Below the pieces are notes generated by a model. It did no database searches. It saw only the letters and a list, made by a program, of their open reading frames with translations, and was not told the origin of the DNA. 64,000 bases of DNA from contig CANNZV010002573.1 of the NCBI GenBank assembly GCA_947561585.1, positions 28,599 to 92,598 of the forward strand, read 5' to 3'. A program made the translations under genes and the position numbers. The DNA is from Caprella mutica. Lineage: Eukaryota; Arthropoda; Malacostraca; Amphipoda; Caprellidae. Positions 33,600 through 45,039 of the stretch are shown one piece after another. Numbering within the stretch: position 1 is the stretch's first letter; every line of letters starts with the position of its first letter.

Positions 33600-33890
33600 T
33601 CCAATGCGGCGACTGAAGCGGCTCGAGATGCGCGGCTCGATTCACTCGGCTCTCCTTTTGGACTGCTATCCGATATATCCCATGTACCCCTTTCCAATGG
33701 AGCTTCTACAGCCGTACGGCCGAAGCGGCTCCAGGCAAGAGGCTCGATCCGGTACGACTGTACTGCTCTTGGAGCAGTCCAGCCGCCACAGCCTTGCGGC
33801 TAGTAGTAATTTTTGCAGCTATCTTTTAATATTTTGAAGGCAAATAAGTAAAATGTGATAACCGACAAAGTTGGCTGTTGATTAAATATG
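33600..33890. repeat. Direct repeat A (second copy)
   Basis: Second copy of the 32,009-32,280 segment, with the same order of gcggctc-rich part, ttttggactgctatccgata block and tttgaaggcaaataagt end. Confidence 0.75.
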
Positions 33891-34026
33891 AGTAGAATGT
33901 CATTAATCACACTGCTATTTTCCCTCCATTGTTCTACTATAGTGTATTTTCCCGTTTAAAATAACGGGTTTTCAATAGTATAATCCGATAGAAGTGTACT
34001 TTTCCATTAAAATAGAAAATAAATCA

Positions 34027-35082
34027 TCACCCTATATACCATATATACACAGTGTGTCTTTGTCTGTTGGTTGGTTGCAAGAAAAATTTCACGCTTTAAC
34101 ATTTAATGTATAGAAAATGAATTACACATATGTTTAGAACACAAATATTTTCTGACAAAAAATTTTCTGACAAAAATTACAAACATTTTTATACAATAGA
34201 TTTTTAGATACAGTTTTTAACAAATATTCTTTAACAAAATTAATATTCGTTAACAATTTTATACCATGTTTTTTAAATATATTTTTTTATAATTCAAATT
34301 TTAAATGTATTCTTTAGATATATTTTTTATTTATTTTATATAATATTCTACATACACTTTTTCAACAAACATTTTTTTAACATAATTATTTTACATAATG
34401 TTTTTTTTACATATATTGTTCTATGCATAAATAAATTTCTTTACTCACATTTTTTCTGAATAAATATTTTCTTACACATAATTTATCTACGTACATTTTT
34501 CAAAGTATATTTTCTAGATATATTTATATTTTTTTATTGATAATCTATTAATTTTAATGGGAATTACCATAGTATCAATATAATCCCGAGTATCAGGTCA
34601 CATTTTTTTATGTTAAAGATGATAATTATCTAATACTAGTGTAATTGCCATTAAAAATAGTGGGTTATCAATAGTAAAAATTATATAAATAAATTGAAAA
34701 AATATATACCTAGAATAATTATGTTAAAAAAAATGTTTGGTAAAAAAGTGTATGTAGAATATTATATAAAATAAAAAAATATAGATCTGAAGAATAAATT
34801 TAAAAAACTGATTATAAAAAATATACCTACTTAAAAAAAATAAGTTAAAAAAATTTGTTAACGAATATTAATTTTGTTAAAGAATATTTGTTAAAAACTG
34901 TATCTAAAAATATTTCTGTATGAAATGTATGTAATTTTTGTCAAAAAAATCTGTGTCAGAAAATATTTGTGTTCTAAACATATGTGTAATTCATTTTCTA
35001 TACATTAAATGTTGAAACGTGACATTTTGCTTGCAACCAACCATCAGACAAAGACACACTGTGTATTAGTATATAGGGTGAT
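34027..35082. mobile_element. Near-complete palindrome (foldback), about 1.06 kb
   Basis: The left end tcaccctatataccatatat, followed by acacagtgtgtctttgtctg, is mirrored at the right end (cagacaaagacacactgtgt, then attagtatatagggtga). Pairing continues inward through acacatatgtttagaacaca, aaatattttctgaca and ttaacaaatattctttaaca to a centre near 34,555. Both arms together make up nearly the whole element. No gene. Confidence 0.75.
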
Positions 35083-36050
35083 TTCTTATATGTGAAACTG
35101 TCCGATATTTCGTAACTAACCCTATTTATTTCGCATCATTAATAGATTATTATCCACTTCGTCAAAATATTTGTGTAGTTTTATTTTAAATACAACTTTG
35201 AGCTTTCCATAGGCATAAACGATAAATAAGTTTCCTATCATTCATCTTTAAATTCCTATAAAATAAATAAATAAATAATCACAAGACGAAAATTATCAGA
35301 AAAGAATATTCGTTCTCAATTTAGCTATTTTAATTAATTCTAGAGCGAAAATGATAACCAAAGCAGCGTCGCGTTGGTCAGAGTCATGGAAGTGGCCAGA
35401 GTGCTAGTCTATTAAATTGAGCCAGACAAAGGTGTTACTTTCGTTCCACATCTCACCTCAAAAAACAAAAGTCTAAACCTCAACCTTGATGCAAGTTATT
35501 TCAAATACCTAATAAATAGTAATAATCAAGATAGATCGAAACTAACCGTATTTTCTTTGTCATTTCCCATTGCTTAATTACTTAATTAATGTATTTCACT
35601 CAATACCTAGCTAGGCAAATTGTTTTAACACAGTAAATATAGCTTCAAGTAATTTTGATTATAGTTTGTACTATCATTGTTTGTCACATGCATTAAGTTT
35701 TATTAATAATATTTCTGTCAGCTCTTTGCATTTATGTCTTCTAAGTTTTCGCTCTCGTAAATGTACATTAGTTTTCCTTTAAAAAGATATTTCATAGAAA
35801 ACGCCTACATATTCCAGCTTATAGAAAATTTTACCTATTTGCTGTTAAACTGATGTATTTATGATGCACTTGAATATCAACTAATCAGCGGAACTTGATA
35901 TTGAGTTTTGTTTATTTTAATTGTATTTAGTAATGATTTAAAAAGTAATTATATCAACAAAGCATTAACAAAAAATCTTCTTCGTTTTCTTCCTCTATCT
36001 ATGAGATATAAATAAAGGAGGTTCTCACGTGCTTCTGCCATCATAAGAAC
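35083..36050. other. AT-rich spacer inside the 31.7-37.0 kb unit
   Basis: No gene, RNA or distinct repeat was recognised. A slightly GC-richer patch at 35,360-35,410 shows no usable open frame. Confidence 0.4.
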
Positions 36051-37384
36051 AGTGAAATTGACGTTTGTAGAGTGGCTACAGCCGTAGCATTGGAATTCAT
36101 ATCAGTGGCTAGAGCCACGCGTCTGTAGCCGTATGGCTCGAGCAGTGTGGCTCTTGCCGCTTCAACCGCCGCATTGGAATCCCACCTTAAGCGTTGCACA
36201 AACTTTGGCAGAGCGTTGTTATTTTCTTTACAAGTTTGTGCGGTGCACCGCTGAAGCCGTCGTTGCTATAGAATTGGCTTAACGGTAGAAAGAGGCAGCG
36301 ATCGTTGGTTTGGCAGTATGGAGATATGCGACCTCCATACCAACTTCAAGCCAAAGTTCATCACAGCAATGAATCACTGCTTCATTTTCTGAGGCCGTTT
36401 CAGCAAACTCGTGTCCGTGATTGAACCGCCATATCAAAGTTTATGCAACATTTAATCACCGCCTGGGCAATGCTGGCGAAGCAGCGGTGGTCCAGCATTC
36501 AAGATTTACGTATTTGCTTCTATAATGGTGCCAAAATTTGTCTGGGTTTTGTTTCAGTGGAGAACTTTGTGGAGCGGAAAGCTACTGTTTCTCAACGCTC
36601 GTAATATTTTGTGCAGTTCAAAACTTTCGGATCGGTAGGTGTGAACATAAGCGGTGGTCAAGCGTATACGACGTTGACTGAACTGGAGCGTTAACATTTT
36701 TTTGTTCTCTCTTCAGGAACGCTCTAGCAAATTCCTCCGGTGTGTCAGGCCTTCATATGATGAGCCTCAACTATCGATTTAAATCAGAAATCTATCAGAA
36801 TTTCTGATGATTTCATCCACTCAGCTCCGTTATCGAAAGCAGTGAACCGCTATACCAAGTTTAATCCCCCGCCGACCCAACGCCCACGCTCGTAGAACAC
36901 CGCTCTATCAACGCTCGGGTTACCATGATCGGTTTTCCCCTGTGTACGCGGTAACGAGCGTTGTCGAAATTCTGTTTATTTTCCCTCCGTTCAAAGAACG
37001 CTCCAACAAAGTTCTGGTGGTGTGATCTAGGCTTTAGATATCCTTCTCTATACATCGAAGGAAGCCTTACGTTAAATAAATCAAAGAATTAGCAATTCCT
37101 CATGCAATACCACATACTGAAAAGATTTTGTTCCATAGCTTTAGATATTTTCTATTTGATTAGGATCAGCAATTAGTGTTGATAATCATCCCCCATCAAA
37201 AGTTTCATGAAAGTTTCGACAGTTGCTGCATGTTCTCCAATTAAGAGTGCATTATTATGCACCCAAGTAATAAAATAAAAGATTAACAGAAAGATAACGA
37301 GAAAATGGGAAAATACAACTGTCGAGGCCCATGGTTCATCCATAATTAGTTTGGGTGACTAAATATCAACACATGACCAACACT

Positions 37385-37690
37385 CTCAAAATCTGATAAA
37401 ATGGTTCCTGGTTATTGTTTTAAGGAATTGATTAAATACTATTTCAGTTATAAATGACCTTGACCTTTGAGCCGATCTTTCCCAAAATCTAATCAACTGG
37501 TTCCTGGTTATTGACCAATCGTGTCACCGATTATCGGACAATTTGGTTGAATACTAATTGAGATATAAATGACCTTGATCTGACCATTCCCAGAAAATTA
37601 TCAACTCTTTCCTGGATATTGACCAATTGTCCAACTAAATTTCAGGCAATTTGATTGAAATCTTTTTTAGTTATTCAGTTATAAATAGTG
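37385..37690. repeat. Dispersed 'ggtcaaggtcat' repeat, second copy
   Basis: Inverted relative to 27,700-28,250: aaatgaccttgacctttgag and tcctggttattgaccaatc units alternate with a spacing of about 100-125 bp. Third copy at 55,128-55,545. Confidence 0.65.
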
Positions 37691-38437
37691 AGAGTGGTTA
37701 TAATAGTGAACTTAATTCATGGTACAGAAGGGACCGAAGTTATTGGGGACTACAATTTGATCAAATTCAACAGAAATCTAGTTCATGGAAAAATGGTTCA
37801 ATAATTAAAAACGGTAAAAATAAAACAAAATGAAGCAAGCGACAAGTTACACTTGTTAAGTTTTCAGAGAAAAATTATCTATAATTTTTCAAAATAGTTC
37901 AATTTTAATTTCTTTTACTATGCAAAATTGAAGACTCCATAAAAGCTATATTGAAAAAGAGAGGTGAGAGACTGAGATCGAACTGTAGACACGTTCTCTA
38001 GGTTCTAAACTCCAGCAATCAAATTAAAGTATTTATCATTAGCTTCTTCAACTTTCTACAACGTTAAAATATTAATATTGCCAACACAGGCAACACTACT
38101 TCCCGTTTAGGAAGATGGTGCTATAGGGATATGCTTTTCAATGCAAGGTTTTAGATCTAGTTTACAAGTTTAACTATTACAAAACTCATGCAAATGAATG
38201 TGTTATTAAGCAATGAATATGTAAGCTAATTTTAGGAGTTTGTAGAAATGCATCGGTAGCCTAGGTGGGGCTTTACTTATACCCATAGTATATATTCTTC
38301 TTTTTATCTTTTTTTTCGTTATAGCAATTATTAAAATATTTGAACAAAAGCCAATTTAACCAAATCAGCCCTTATATTAATCGGGGATATTATAGACATT
38401 GCATAATTAACTAACTATAGACATTAAAATTTGAAAT

Positions 38438-38600
38438 AAGGTAAATACGCAACAGCTGATGTGACACAGCAGCCGATAGCTAATTACAAAAAGATGTTCT
38501 TTCATAGATATGAAGTTTGAACTTCTAAAGTCGAACATTGAGCATCTTCTCCTACTAGCTATCAGCTACTGTGTCATATAGGCAATTGTGTATTTACCTT
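38438..38600. mobile_element. Small hairpin element (MITE-like), 163 bp
   Basis: The left arm aaggtaaatacgcaacagct, gatgtgacacag is inverted at the right end (ctgtgtcatataggcaattg, tgtatttacctt). Arms of about 50 bp with mismatches. No open frame. Confidence 0.65.
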
Positions 38601-39039
38601 TGTTCTTGCCCATCAAAAAAAAAAAATATTTCTCTTAGATACGACTGTTGCAAATAATAATTCAATGATGGTAGTTTACTAACTGATAGTATGGAACGGC
38701 TAGTTATTCTGTCAATAATTTAGTGCATGAAAAAATTCGATTGATATTATATCACATGATGCCTAACAATTGTTCGTGCAATGTAGTTATTATTTCATTA
38801 GAAGTTGATATGCAATGAAATCTGTAAGTAAACCACTTTTACAAAATTGTTAAATAACTGTTCCTGTAGTTACTCACACAGTCACACGTGAAAAAAATTA
38901 CGAGAAATATACGACTAGCGTTATAGTTTAGCGCAACATTTTTGTAAATATAGTTATTTCGTCGAAGGCCTGATAGTTCAAATAATCTTCAATCGAAATG
39001 TAATTTATTTATTAATACGATATAGTTTGATTCGTGCTA

Positions 39040-39230
39040 TCTTTCAATATTCAAAGATAATTCACTAATTGGCCTCTAAGTTGTCATAAATTTTTTACTA
39101 TTTGGCATATTTTTCCAATACTACAAGAAGGCGGAGCTTATCCTATGCAACGTTGTCAAATCTCAAATTTTGACTGAAAATTCCACGGTTTTTGCATCTA
39201 AAATTCAAAGTGACCTCGTTTATTGCCGAT
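39040..39230. repeat. Dispersed repeat, inverted copy of 30,330-30,540
   Basis: acaagaaggcggagcttatc and catctaaaattcaaagtgac match the reverse complement of the 30.3-kb copy. The small frames on both strands at 39,143-39,416 are not supported as genes. Confidence 0.6.
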
Positions 39231-39964
39231 GAGCTTATGCTAGTCACCCACAATGTATTCACAGCTTCCTTTGCAGCACATCTGATTTCTTCTTTATTTT
39301 CATTAACTATTCTACTCTTCATTTTCTTATTCCTTAATTTTAGGATAGTTTCGTTAGCAAACATATCTTCGTTACCACTAGCAGAGAAGTCTCTATTGAA
39401 CAATGGACATGTTTAAGTTTCAGTTTCTGCATTTGTTGAGGATGTGAGCGGTCTTTACTTCACTGGAGTTGAATTCAGCAGGGATGATTGGCCTCAAGAG
39501 TTTGTCTTACAGATTCTTATATATTTATGAAGTCGTAGTAGCAGTGCTTCTTGTGGCTCATTGCTTTAGCAATATGATCCAGAGTGCTGGAAGGTATATT
39601 TTTTTCTCCTACTAAAGTAGATTTTAGAGTCACGAACAGTTCTGTAGGACACTTTCTTACCACTAGAGGTCTCTAGCTTTTGCATTATTTTGAAGGCTGC
39701 TGACAGACCCAAATCTTGATCTATTCTTGAATTAATTTTTGATAGTGTCGGGGACAGAATGGGACAGAAAGAATTGTCAATGAATTTGGGCCTCCTGTGT
39801 TTGATGAAGATTTTTAAAAGGGTAAATCTTCTTTTTTGAAAACAACTGGCGAAGGTTTACCGGTTGTAGACTTTTTTGCTTTGACACATTAACTGTGCAG
39901 TACTCGTTGTTTGAAGTAACCTAAGCTTTTAATTTTATTAAGATATTCATAGCGATATATTTCC

Positions 39965-40634
39965 AGATGGCTCGTATGAAACTGCAGTCTAAATGACAGC
40001 GGAGCAAAATGGTACTTGTCCCAGGCAGCAAGGATATATTCCTGGGATATTAATGGAATATCCCAGGAATATATCCTTCTTCCCAGGGTTATTCCCTTAA
40101 TATCCCAGGAATAATGCTTGATACCTGGGGTGAAACGGCAAATAGTAGGAAAAAGCTCCCAGCATACCTTTAATGCTAAGGGGACGGATGAAAGAAGAGC
40201 TGTCCCTGCAAATCAAAACTAGTAAAAAATATTGCGGAGAGTCATTCGTACTACGACGAAATTGTTTTCAAGTTATTGTATCGCAAGGAACAACATGAGA
40301 GATGGCTCGTATGAAACTGCAGTCTAAATGACAGCGGAGCAAAATGGTACTTGTCCCAGGCAGCAAGGATATATTCCTGGGATATTAATGGAATATCCCA
40401 GGAATATATCCTTCTTCCCAGGGTTATTCCCTTAATATCCCAGGAATAATGCTTGATACCTGGGGTGAAACGGCAAATAGTAGGAAAAAGCTCCCAGCAT
40501 ACCTTTAATGCTAAGGGGACGGATGAAAGAAGAGCTGTCCCTGCAAATCAGAACTAGTAAAAAATATTGCGGAGAGTCATTCGTACTACGACGAAATTGT
40601 TTTCAAGTTATTGTATCGCAAGGAACAACATGAG
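39965..40634. repeat. Tandem duplication of 335 bp, nearly identical copies
   Basis: agatggctcgtatgaaactg begins at 39,965 and again at 40,300. By eye the copies differ at one base (aaatcaaaac versus aaatcagaac). Each holds a hairpin with 22-bp arms (aaggatatattcctgggata... tatcccaggaatatatcctt) and further cctgggata pieces. This is a very recent duplication or an assembly duplication. Confidence 0.9.
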
Positions 40635-40639
40635 AGATT

Positions 40640-42960
40640 TAATGCATGGAAAAAAAAACTACTATATGACTGGAAATATAAAATTTTCCAAAAGATAATG
40701 TTGCAAAATGAGAAATCCTATGGGTAGAAGATAGGATTGGCAACAATAGGAAAACGTTCCTCTGCTCCTATCTAAACAGCGTGTACAATTTTTAGTACCT
40801 TGATGGGTTACTTAGTTTCCAGGACATAGGGTGTCTCCTAAAATCGTCAATCAAAGGAATTACGTTAGACGTCTCACGAGCGTTTCTTAGTCACTCAGTA
40901 CTTTTGACTATGGTGCCATGGAGTCTTTGAAAAATGGGTATATTGTGTCCGGAAAATACAGAGGTTGCCATAGAAGATTTACCGATATGCTCATAGCAGT
41001 ATTTCAAAATGCCATTTGTCGGAAGATAGATGGGATTTTGTAGTGCTCAGAGAGGTCCCATTTAGTAATTTAGACAAGTCTGCTGTTGTGAATCCAAGCA
41101 TCAGGTTTCCATTCGTCAAGCCTTACCCAATGCCAAAACTACAGGAGTCATTCAATAGGAGAGACTTTCTCAAACAAGACTCAAGAATGGTAATCAATCC
41201 TACGATGTCGTAATAACAGACACACAGCTGCACTTAATTGCAGCACAGCCCACAGCATTTCTCAGGTCGCTGGACCAGCAGGAATAAGACCAATTGTGAA
41301 GTGATTCCGCGTGGTTCCGCAGAATACTCCTAGTCAGCACTGTTTGATATAAAAAATTTAATTCTTTATCAAATAAATAATATTTCTATACATTCATCTA
41401 CCCATTTCAAGCATAGCAGATGCTGGAGAAAATCCAGTAAGAGTTGTTGGTAGCATCTGTATTTTACAGAGGTAAATATATAAATACAGTAATTTTATGA
41501 GCGGTAAATGTTTAAGGCAAAATGTAATGTTTAACTTTCTATATTTTAGGAATGGACTTTGTTAAGGGTTTCCATGTGTCACCAGTAACTCTTAAGAGGA
41601 GAGGATGTAGCGAAGCACGCGTTAATCCACTTGTCGCAGATGCACCAATTGGAGCTGCTGGTGCACTTGTCAAAAGTGCAATTCAGCAGTTATCGGTCAG
41701 CGGTAATTCAGGAGCACCAAACTGTTCAAGTGGTAATTCTAACTCTTCATATTCTGGAAAATTACATCTTGAGTAATTTTTTCATTTATATTTGAAACTA
41801 TACTAGTTATTATAATCTTCCTTTTAATCTGAAGTTATCGAAGTTCTACAGTTCTTTCATCGAATGGGCAGCAGCCAGTTATTATGCGTGATGATAGCAT
41901 CAAGAAACATAACGCAAACGATTATTTAACAATAGGGAATATGGGAAAAATAAGATTGAGTGCAAAATACTCTCAATATAGAAAATGTAAAAGCATCAGA
42001 ATAGATGCTATGCAGAAAGTTCATTCTTATATGCATAGTTCAGTAACTAGAAAATTAAATGACAAACAATAATGAAGAGTTGTTCACACAAACGAACTTA
42101 CTCAAATCATCCAACCAACAACAAATAAACAACTTGAGAATAGTCAGTATTCCATCACCCCAAATATATAAGGATACCCGTAAAGATCTCTGACAGCAAC
42201 ACCCAAAGTGAAATATAGAAATACAAATAGATCTCTTTGTCTAGCACTGAAATCTATGAACGATTTATTTGGTATAATTTTTTCAAAATTTTCTTCACCA
42301 ATAAGGTCAAGTAATTCTGCAGACTTGAGAAAACTGAATGTATTCAAAGTAGATGATTAAATACCTAAATTCCTTGACTGTGAACTGAAAAGAGCCACCA
42401 ATAATACGCATGGCTCTCTTACAGTTGAGGTTGACAAATCAGTTCAAAGCCAAAGCAGTTCCTCGGCTATCCACCTTTGTTAGTTAAGATGTGATAGTGT
42501 AAGAAAACGGCAAATATAACGAAAGTCAAGGAATCATCACATGTGACTTATTCAGTCTATTCAAGAAACTTTGAATAGACTGAAGGACAGAGGAGTGAAT
42601 ATAGTTTTACGTTCCATAAGGGAAGTGAATGATACACTAAGGAGCCATTTAGATGGAAACCGTAACAAATTCAAAATCCATACTTTTCTCTAGACGAATG
42701 TGAAAACAGAATGTTAAAAAACGTACGCAATTTTTCCTTTTTTTATCTACAACAAGTGTTTTGTTTTACAATTATTAATGCTTAAAGTACAACAAAAACT
42801 GAAATAGAACATAAAAATTAGAACTGCAGGACAGTCAACTGGAAAGAGTATCACTAACAACTTCAAATCAGCGATCTGTACCATTTTCAAATTGCTATTC
42901 CTTTGTATTTTTCACAGATTTTAGCCAATCAACTTCCAAAATGAAGATAAAAGTATCGGA
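40640..42960. other. Region with weak open frames, no gene accepted
   Basis: Frames at 41,016-41,213 and 41,552-41,776 (plus), 41,884-42,072 (plus) and 42,144-42,347 (minus) have mixed amino-acid content, and the second follows a usable acceptor (tatattttag). They do not join into one phase-consistent model and I recognise no domain. They may be remnants of a transposon-coded protein. Treat as unassigned. Confidence 0.35.
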
Positions 42961-43279
42961 AATAAAAGCTATGTCATGTAACTTTATTTTTTTTTAACTC
43001 CAGAATTTTCATTTTTTTCTCCAAAATTCTAAAAACTCATTATGAAATTCGTACAATAGGTTTCAACTGATTGTTTTAGCTTGCATTACCAATGTTAACC
43101 AACCCAAAACAATTGATCGAAAATTCACCGAGGAATAGGATTTTGAAAATTTCCCCAAAAATCGTCTAAAACGGAAAAAAAATGAAAACAGTTTCAAACA
43201 TGTATATGAACAAAAGTGTCTTAGAATTCAATGTTACATATATCAACAAAGTTTCATGTAAATCGGACGTTAAAGGTCC

Positions 43280-43815
43280 TCTCCAGTCTCCGGGGAAAAA
43301 ATGAGTTTATGGGATAATATTATAGAACTAAGGTCTATGATCATTATTCCGCAAACCGCATACAATTCAGTTCGGTATATATTTTATCATTTGCTTTTAA
43401 AGTTTTTTAATACTCTGTTAGCAACAATCGAGCGAATCACTAATCTGACGCTGAGAAAGAAGATTGTACACTTTTTTTTATTACAAATTTGAATTTTATA
43501 AACAAACCATGTGTTTTCGGCCTTTATTTTATATATTAATTGTTTCCTAAAGTATATTAACATTTCTATAATAAGTTTATCCAATTTTATACCTTTACAA
43601 GAATATTAAATGGATTTATTAAACCTAATACCTAGTTGACAATCAAAACAAATGGTGTACATTCTTTTTCTTCAGGCGGAAAATTTCTTAAATTAGTAAG
43701 TCGGAAGTAAAATAGATTTTGTAGTTTAGATTAAAAAAATCTTTAAAAGCATATAAAATTAAAAATATGCTACCAAATTCTATGCGGTTTGCAGCAAAAT
43801 GATAAGAAAGGAAAA
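43280..43815. repeat. Dispersed repeat of about 530 bp, inverted copy at 58,830-59,350
   Basis: Reverse-complement matches run from ttcttatcattttactgcaa / ttgcagcaaaatgataag at one end through caaaacaaatggtgtacatt and acgctgagaaagaagattgt to gtctatgatcattattccg at the other. The 58.8-kb copy is part of the 57.1-59.7 kb TIR element, so the 43-kb copy is probably a fragment of a relative. Confidence 0.7.
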
Positions 43816-43859
43816 AGACGGTTCCCAACCTAACGCCTGCTTAATTAAAGATTAGTGTT

Positions 43860-45034
43860 CACTTCTTTTGACATTCGATAGCACTGACCTTCCGGAGAGA
43901 CTAAAGATGAAATTTTGATCCATGGTCAAAAGTAGGTCTTGTATCTCCAATCACAAATTTTTTTTCAAGTGTCAAGAATATTGAGATTGAAGTACCAAAA
44001 CTATTTGTCGCGATTCAGTGATGACGCTATTAATGACATAGAATTCTTTGTTCTCTCTCCTTGCTGTGTGCAGGGTTCTAGGAAATTTCCTGGACACAAG
44101 AAAATACGAAAAAAATGGAAACTACTTATTAATTTTTCAATATTACATTGTCATAGGTTGCGCATCTCTCATCTCAATTGTATGCGGATCTATAGTTTAG
44201 GAATTTAAGCTTCATTCAATTTCTTTTCTAACTGCGTAGCACAGAATATGAAAGACTCCAATTAATTCTGGAATACAATTCACGGTATTCCGGCGCTATG
44301 TACTTTAAAGAAATAGTTAATATAATATTTTATCTATTTTGTATATGTCCTTTCTAAAAGTATTCTGAAGTAAAAACTTTCTCGAATTCTCACATCCCAA
44401 TTGAATGAATTAATGCATGTGCACCACATAATTTTCGTAGCTACAGTCAGACTCTGTATTGCTCAGAACAAAGGTAAAAACAACTAGATTTATAGTCATA
44501 TTTTAATACCAATTAAGTACCTAATATCGATCTTTGTATTTACTAGTCTTCTTTTACAGCTCTGTTTATTTCGCCATCTTTTAAATACTCATTACACTTA
44601 TCCACAAATTATTATAGGAGTACCTATCTAGGCTAGTAGGTAGACGGTTGGGGTTGTCCCATACCCCAACTGTTCAGAAATATAGTCTACTGGATTTTGC
44701 AGTTTAGGTAGGTCATTTCATAGGTAGAATTATAATCCGATGTAGATAGGTAGGGCTGTCTTTGGTAAAATAGTTTTAAGTTCTAAAATACAATAGTTAA
44801 CCAATCTTAATGCTTTGTCTCTCCTTGTCATCTGAATGACTAAGTAAGTAGGTACTAGTAGGCCTAGCCTCATTACTGAAATAGTTTAGTAGCTATATTG
44901 TCAAAACTATAGGTAACTGACCCTATATCCTAATTAAAACTATCTAACTAAGAGCAACGCTTATTTACTACCACTATTACGATCACAGGAATAACCAGTT
45001 ACCAGTAATCGATTCAGAACTAGTTAACTGGAAG
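43860..45034. other. AT-rich intergenic stretch
   Basis: No supported gene. Short tandem-like pieces of taggtaggt occur at 44,630-44,760. The frame at 43,939-44,208 shows no family match. Confidence 0.4.
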
Positions 45035-45039
45035 TTATA

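Larger units (their letters stand above)
31700..37036. mobile_element. Large (about 5.3 kb) long-inverted-repeat unit
   Basis: The left border (gccttaagcataggtcacac, then cgcccgaactttgttggggc) recurs inverted at the right border (gctccaacaaagttctggtg, then gtgtgatctaggctt). The GC-richer arms hold many gcggctc/gagccgc pieces. A segment at 32,009-32,280 is directly repeated at 33,600-33,890, and a piece of it is inverted at 36,060-36,190. Between them lie a LINE fragment, an AT-rich simple repeat and a 1-kb palindrome, so later insertions interrupt the unit. No transposase frame found. Confidence 0.5.

Noticed and set aside
31753..33837. Several 70-114 codon frames in the gcggctc-rich segments
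   Set aside because: They overlap on both strands and differ between the two direct copies, as expected for non-coding GC-rich repeat.
41016..42347. A possible gene from frames at 41.0, 41.55, 41.9 and 42.1 kb
   Set aside because: Frames lie on both strands, do not chain by phase, and match no family I recognise. A resemblance of 42,144-42,347 to the N-terminal part of Harbinger-type proteins was too weak to keep.
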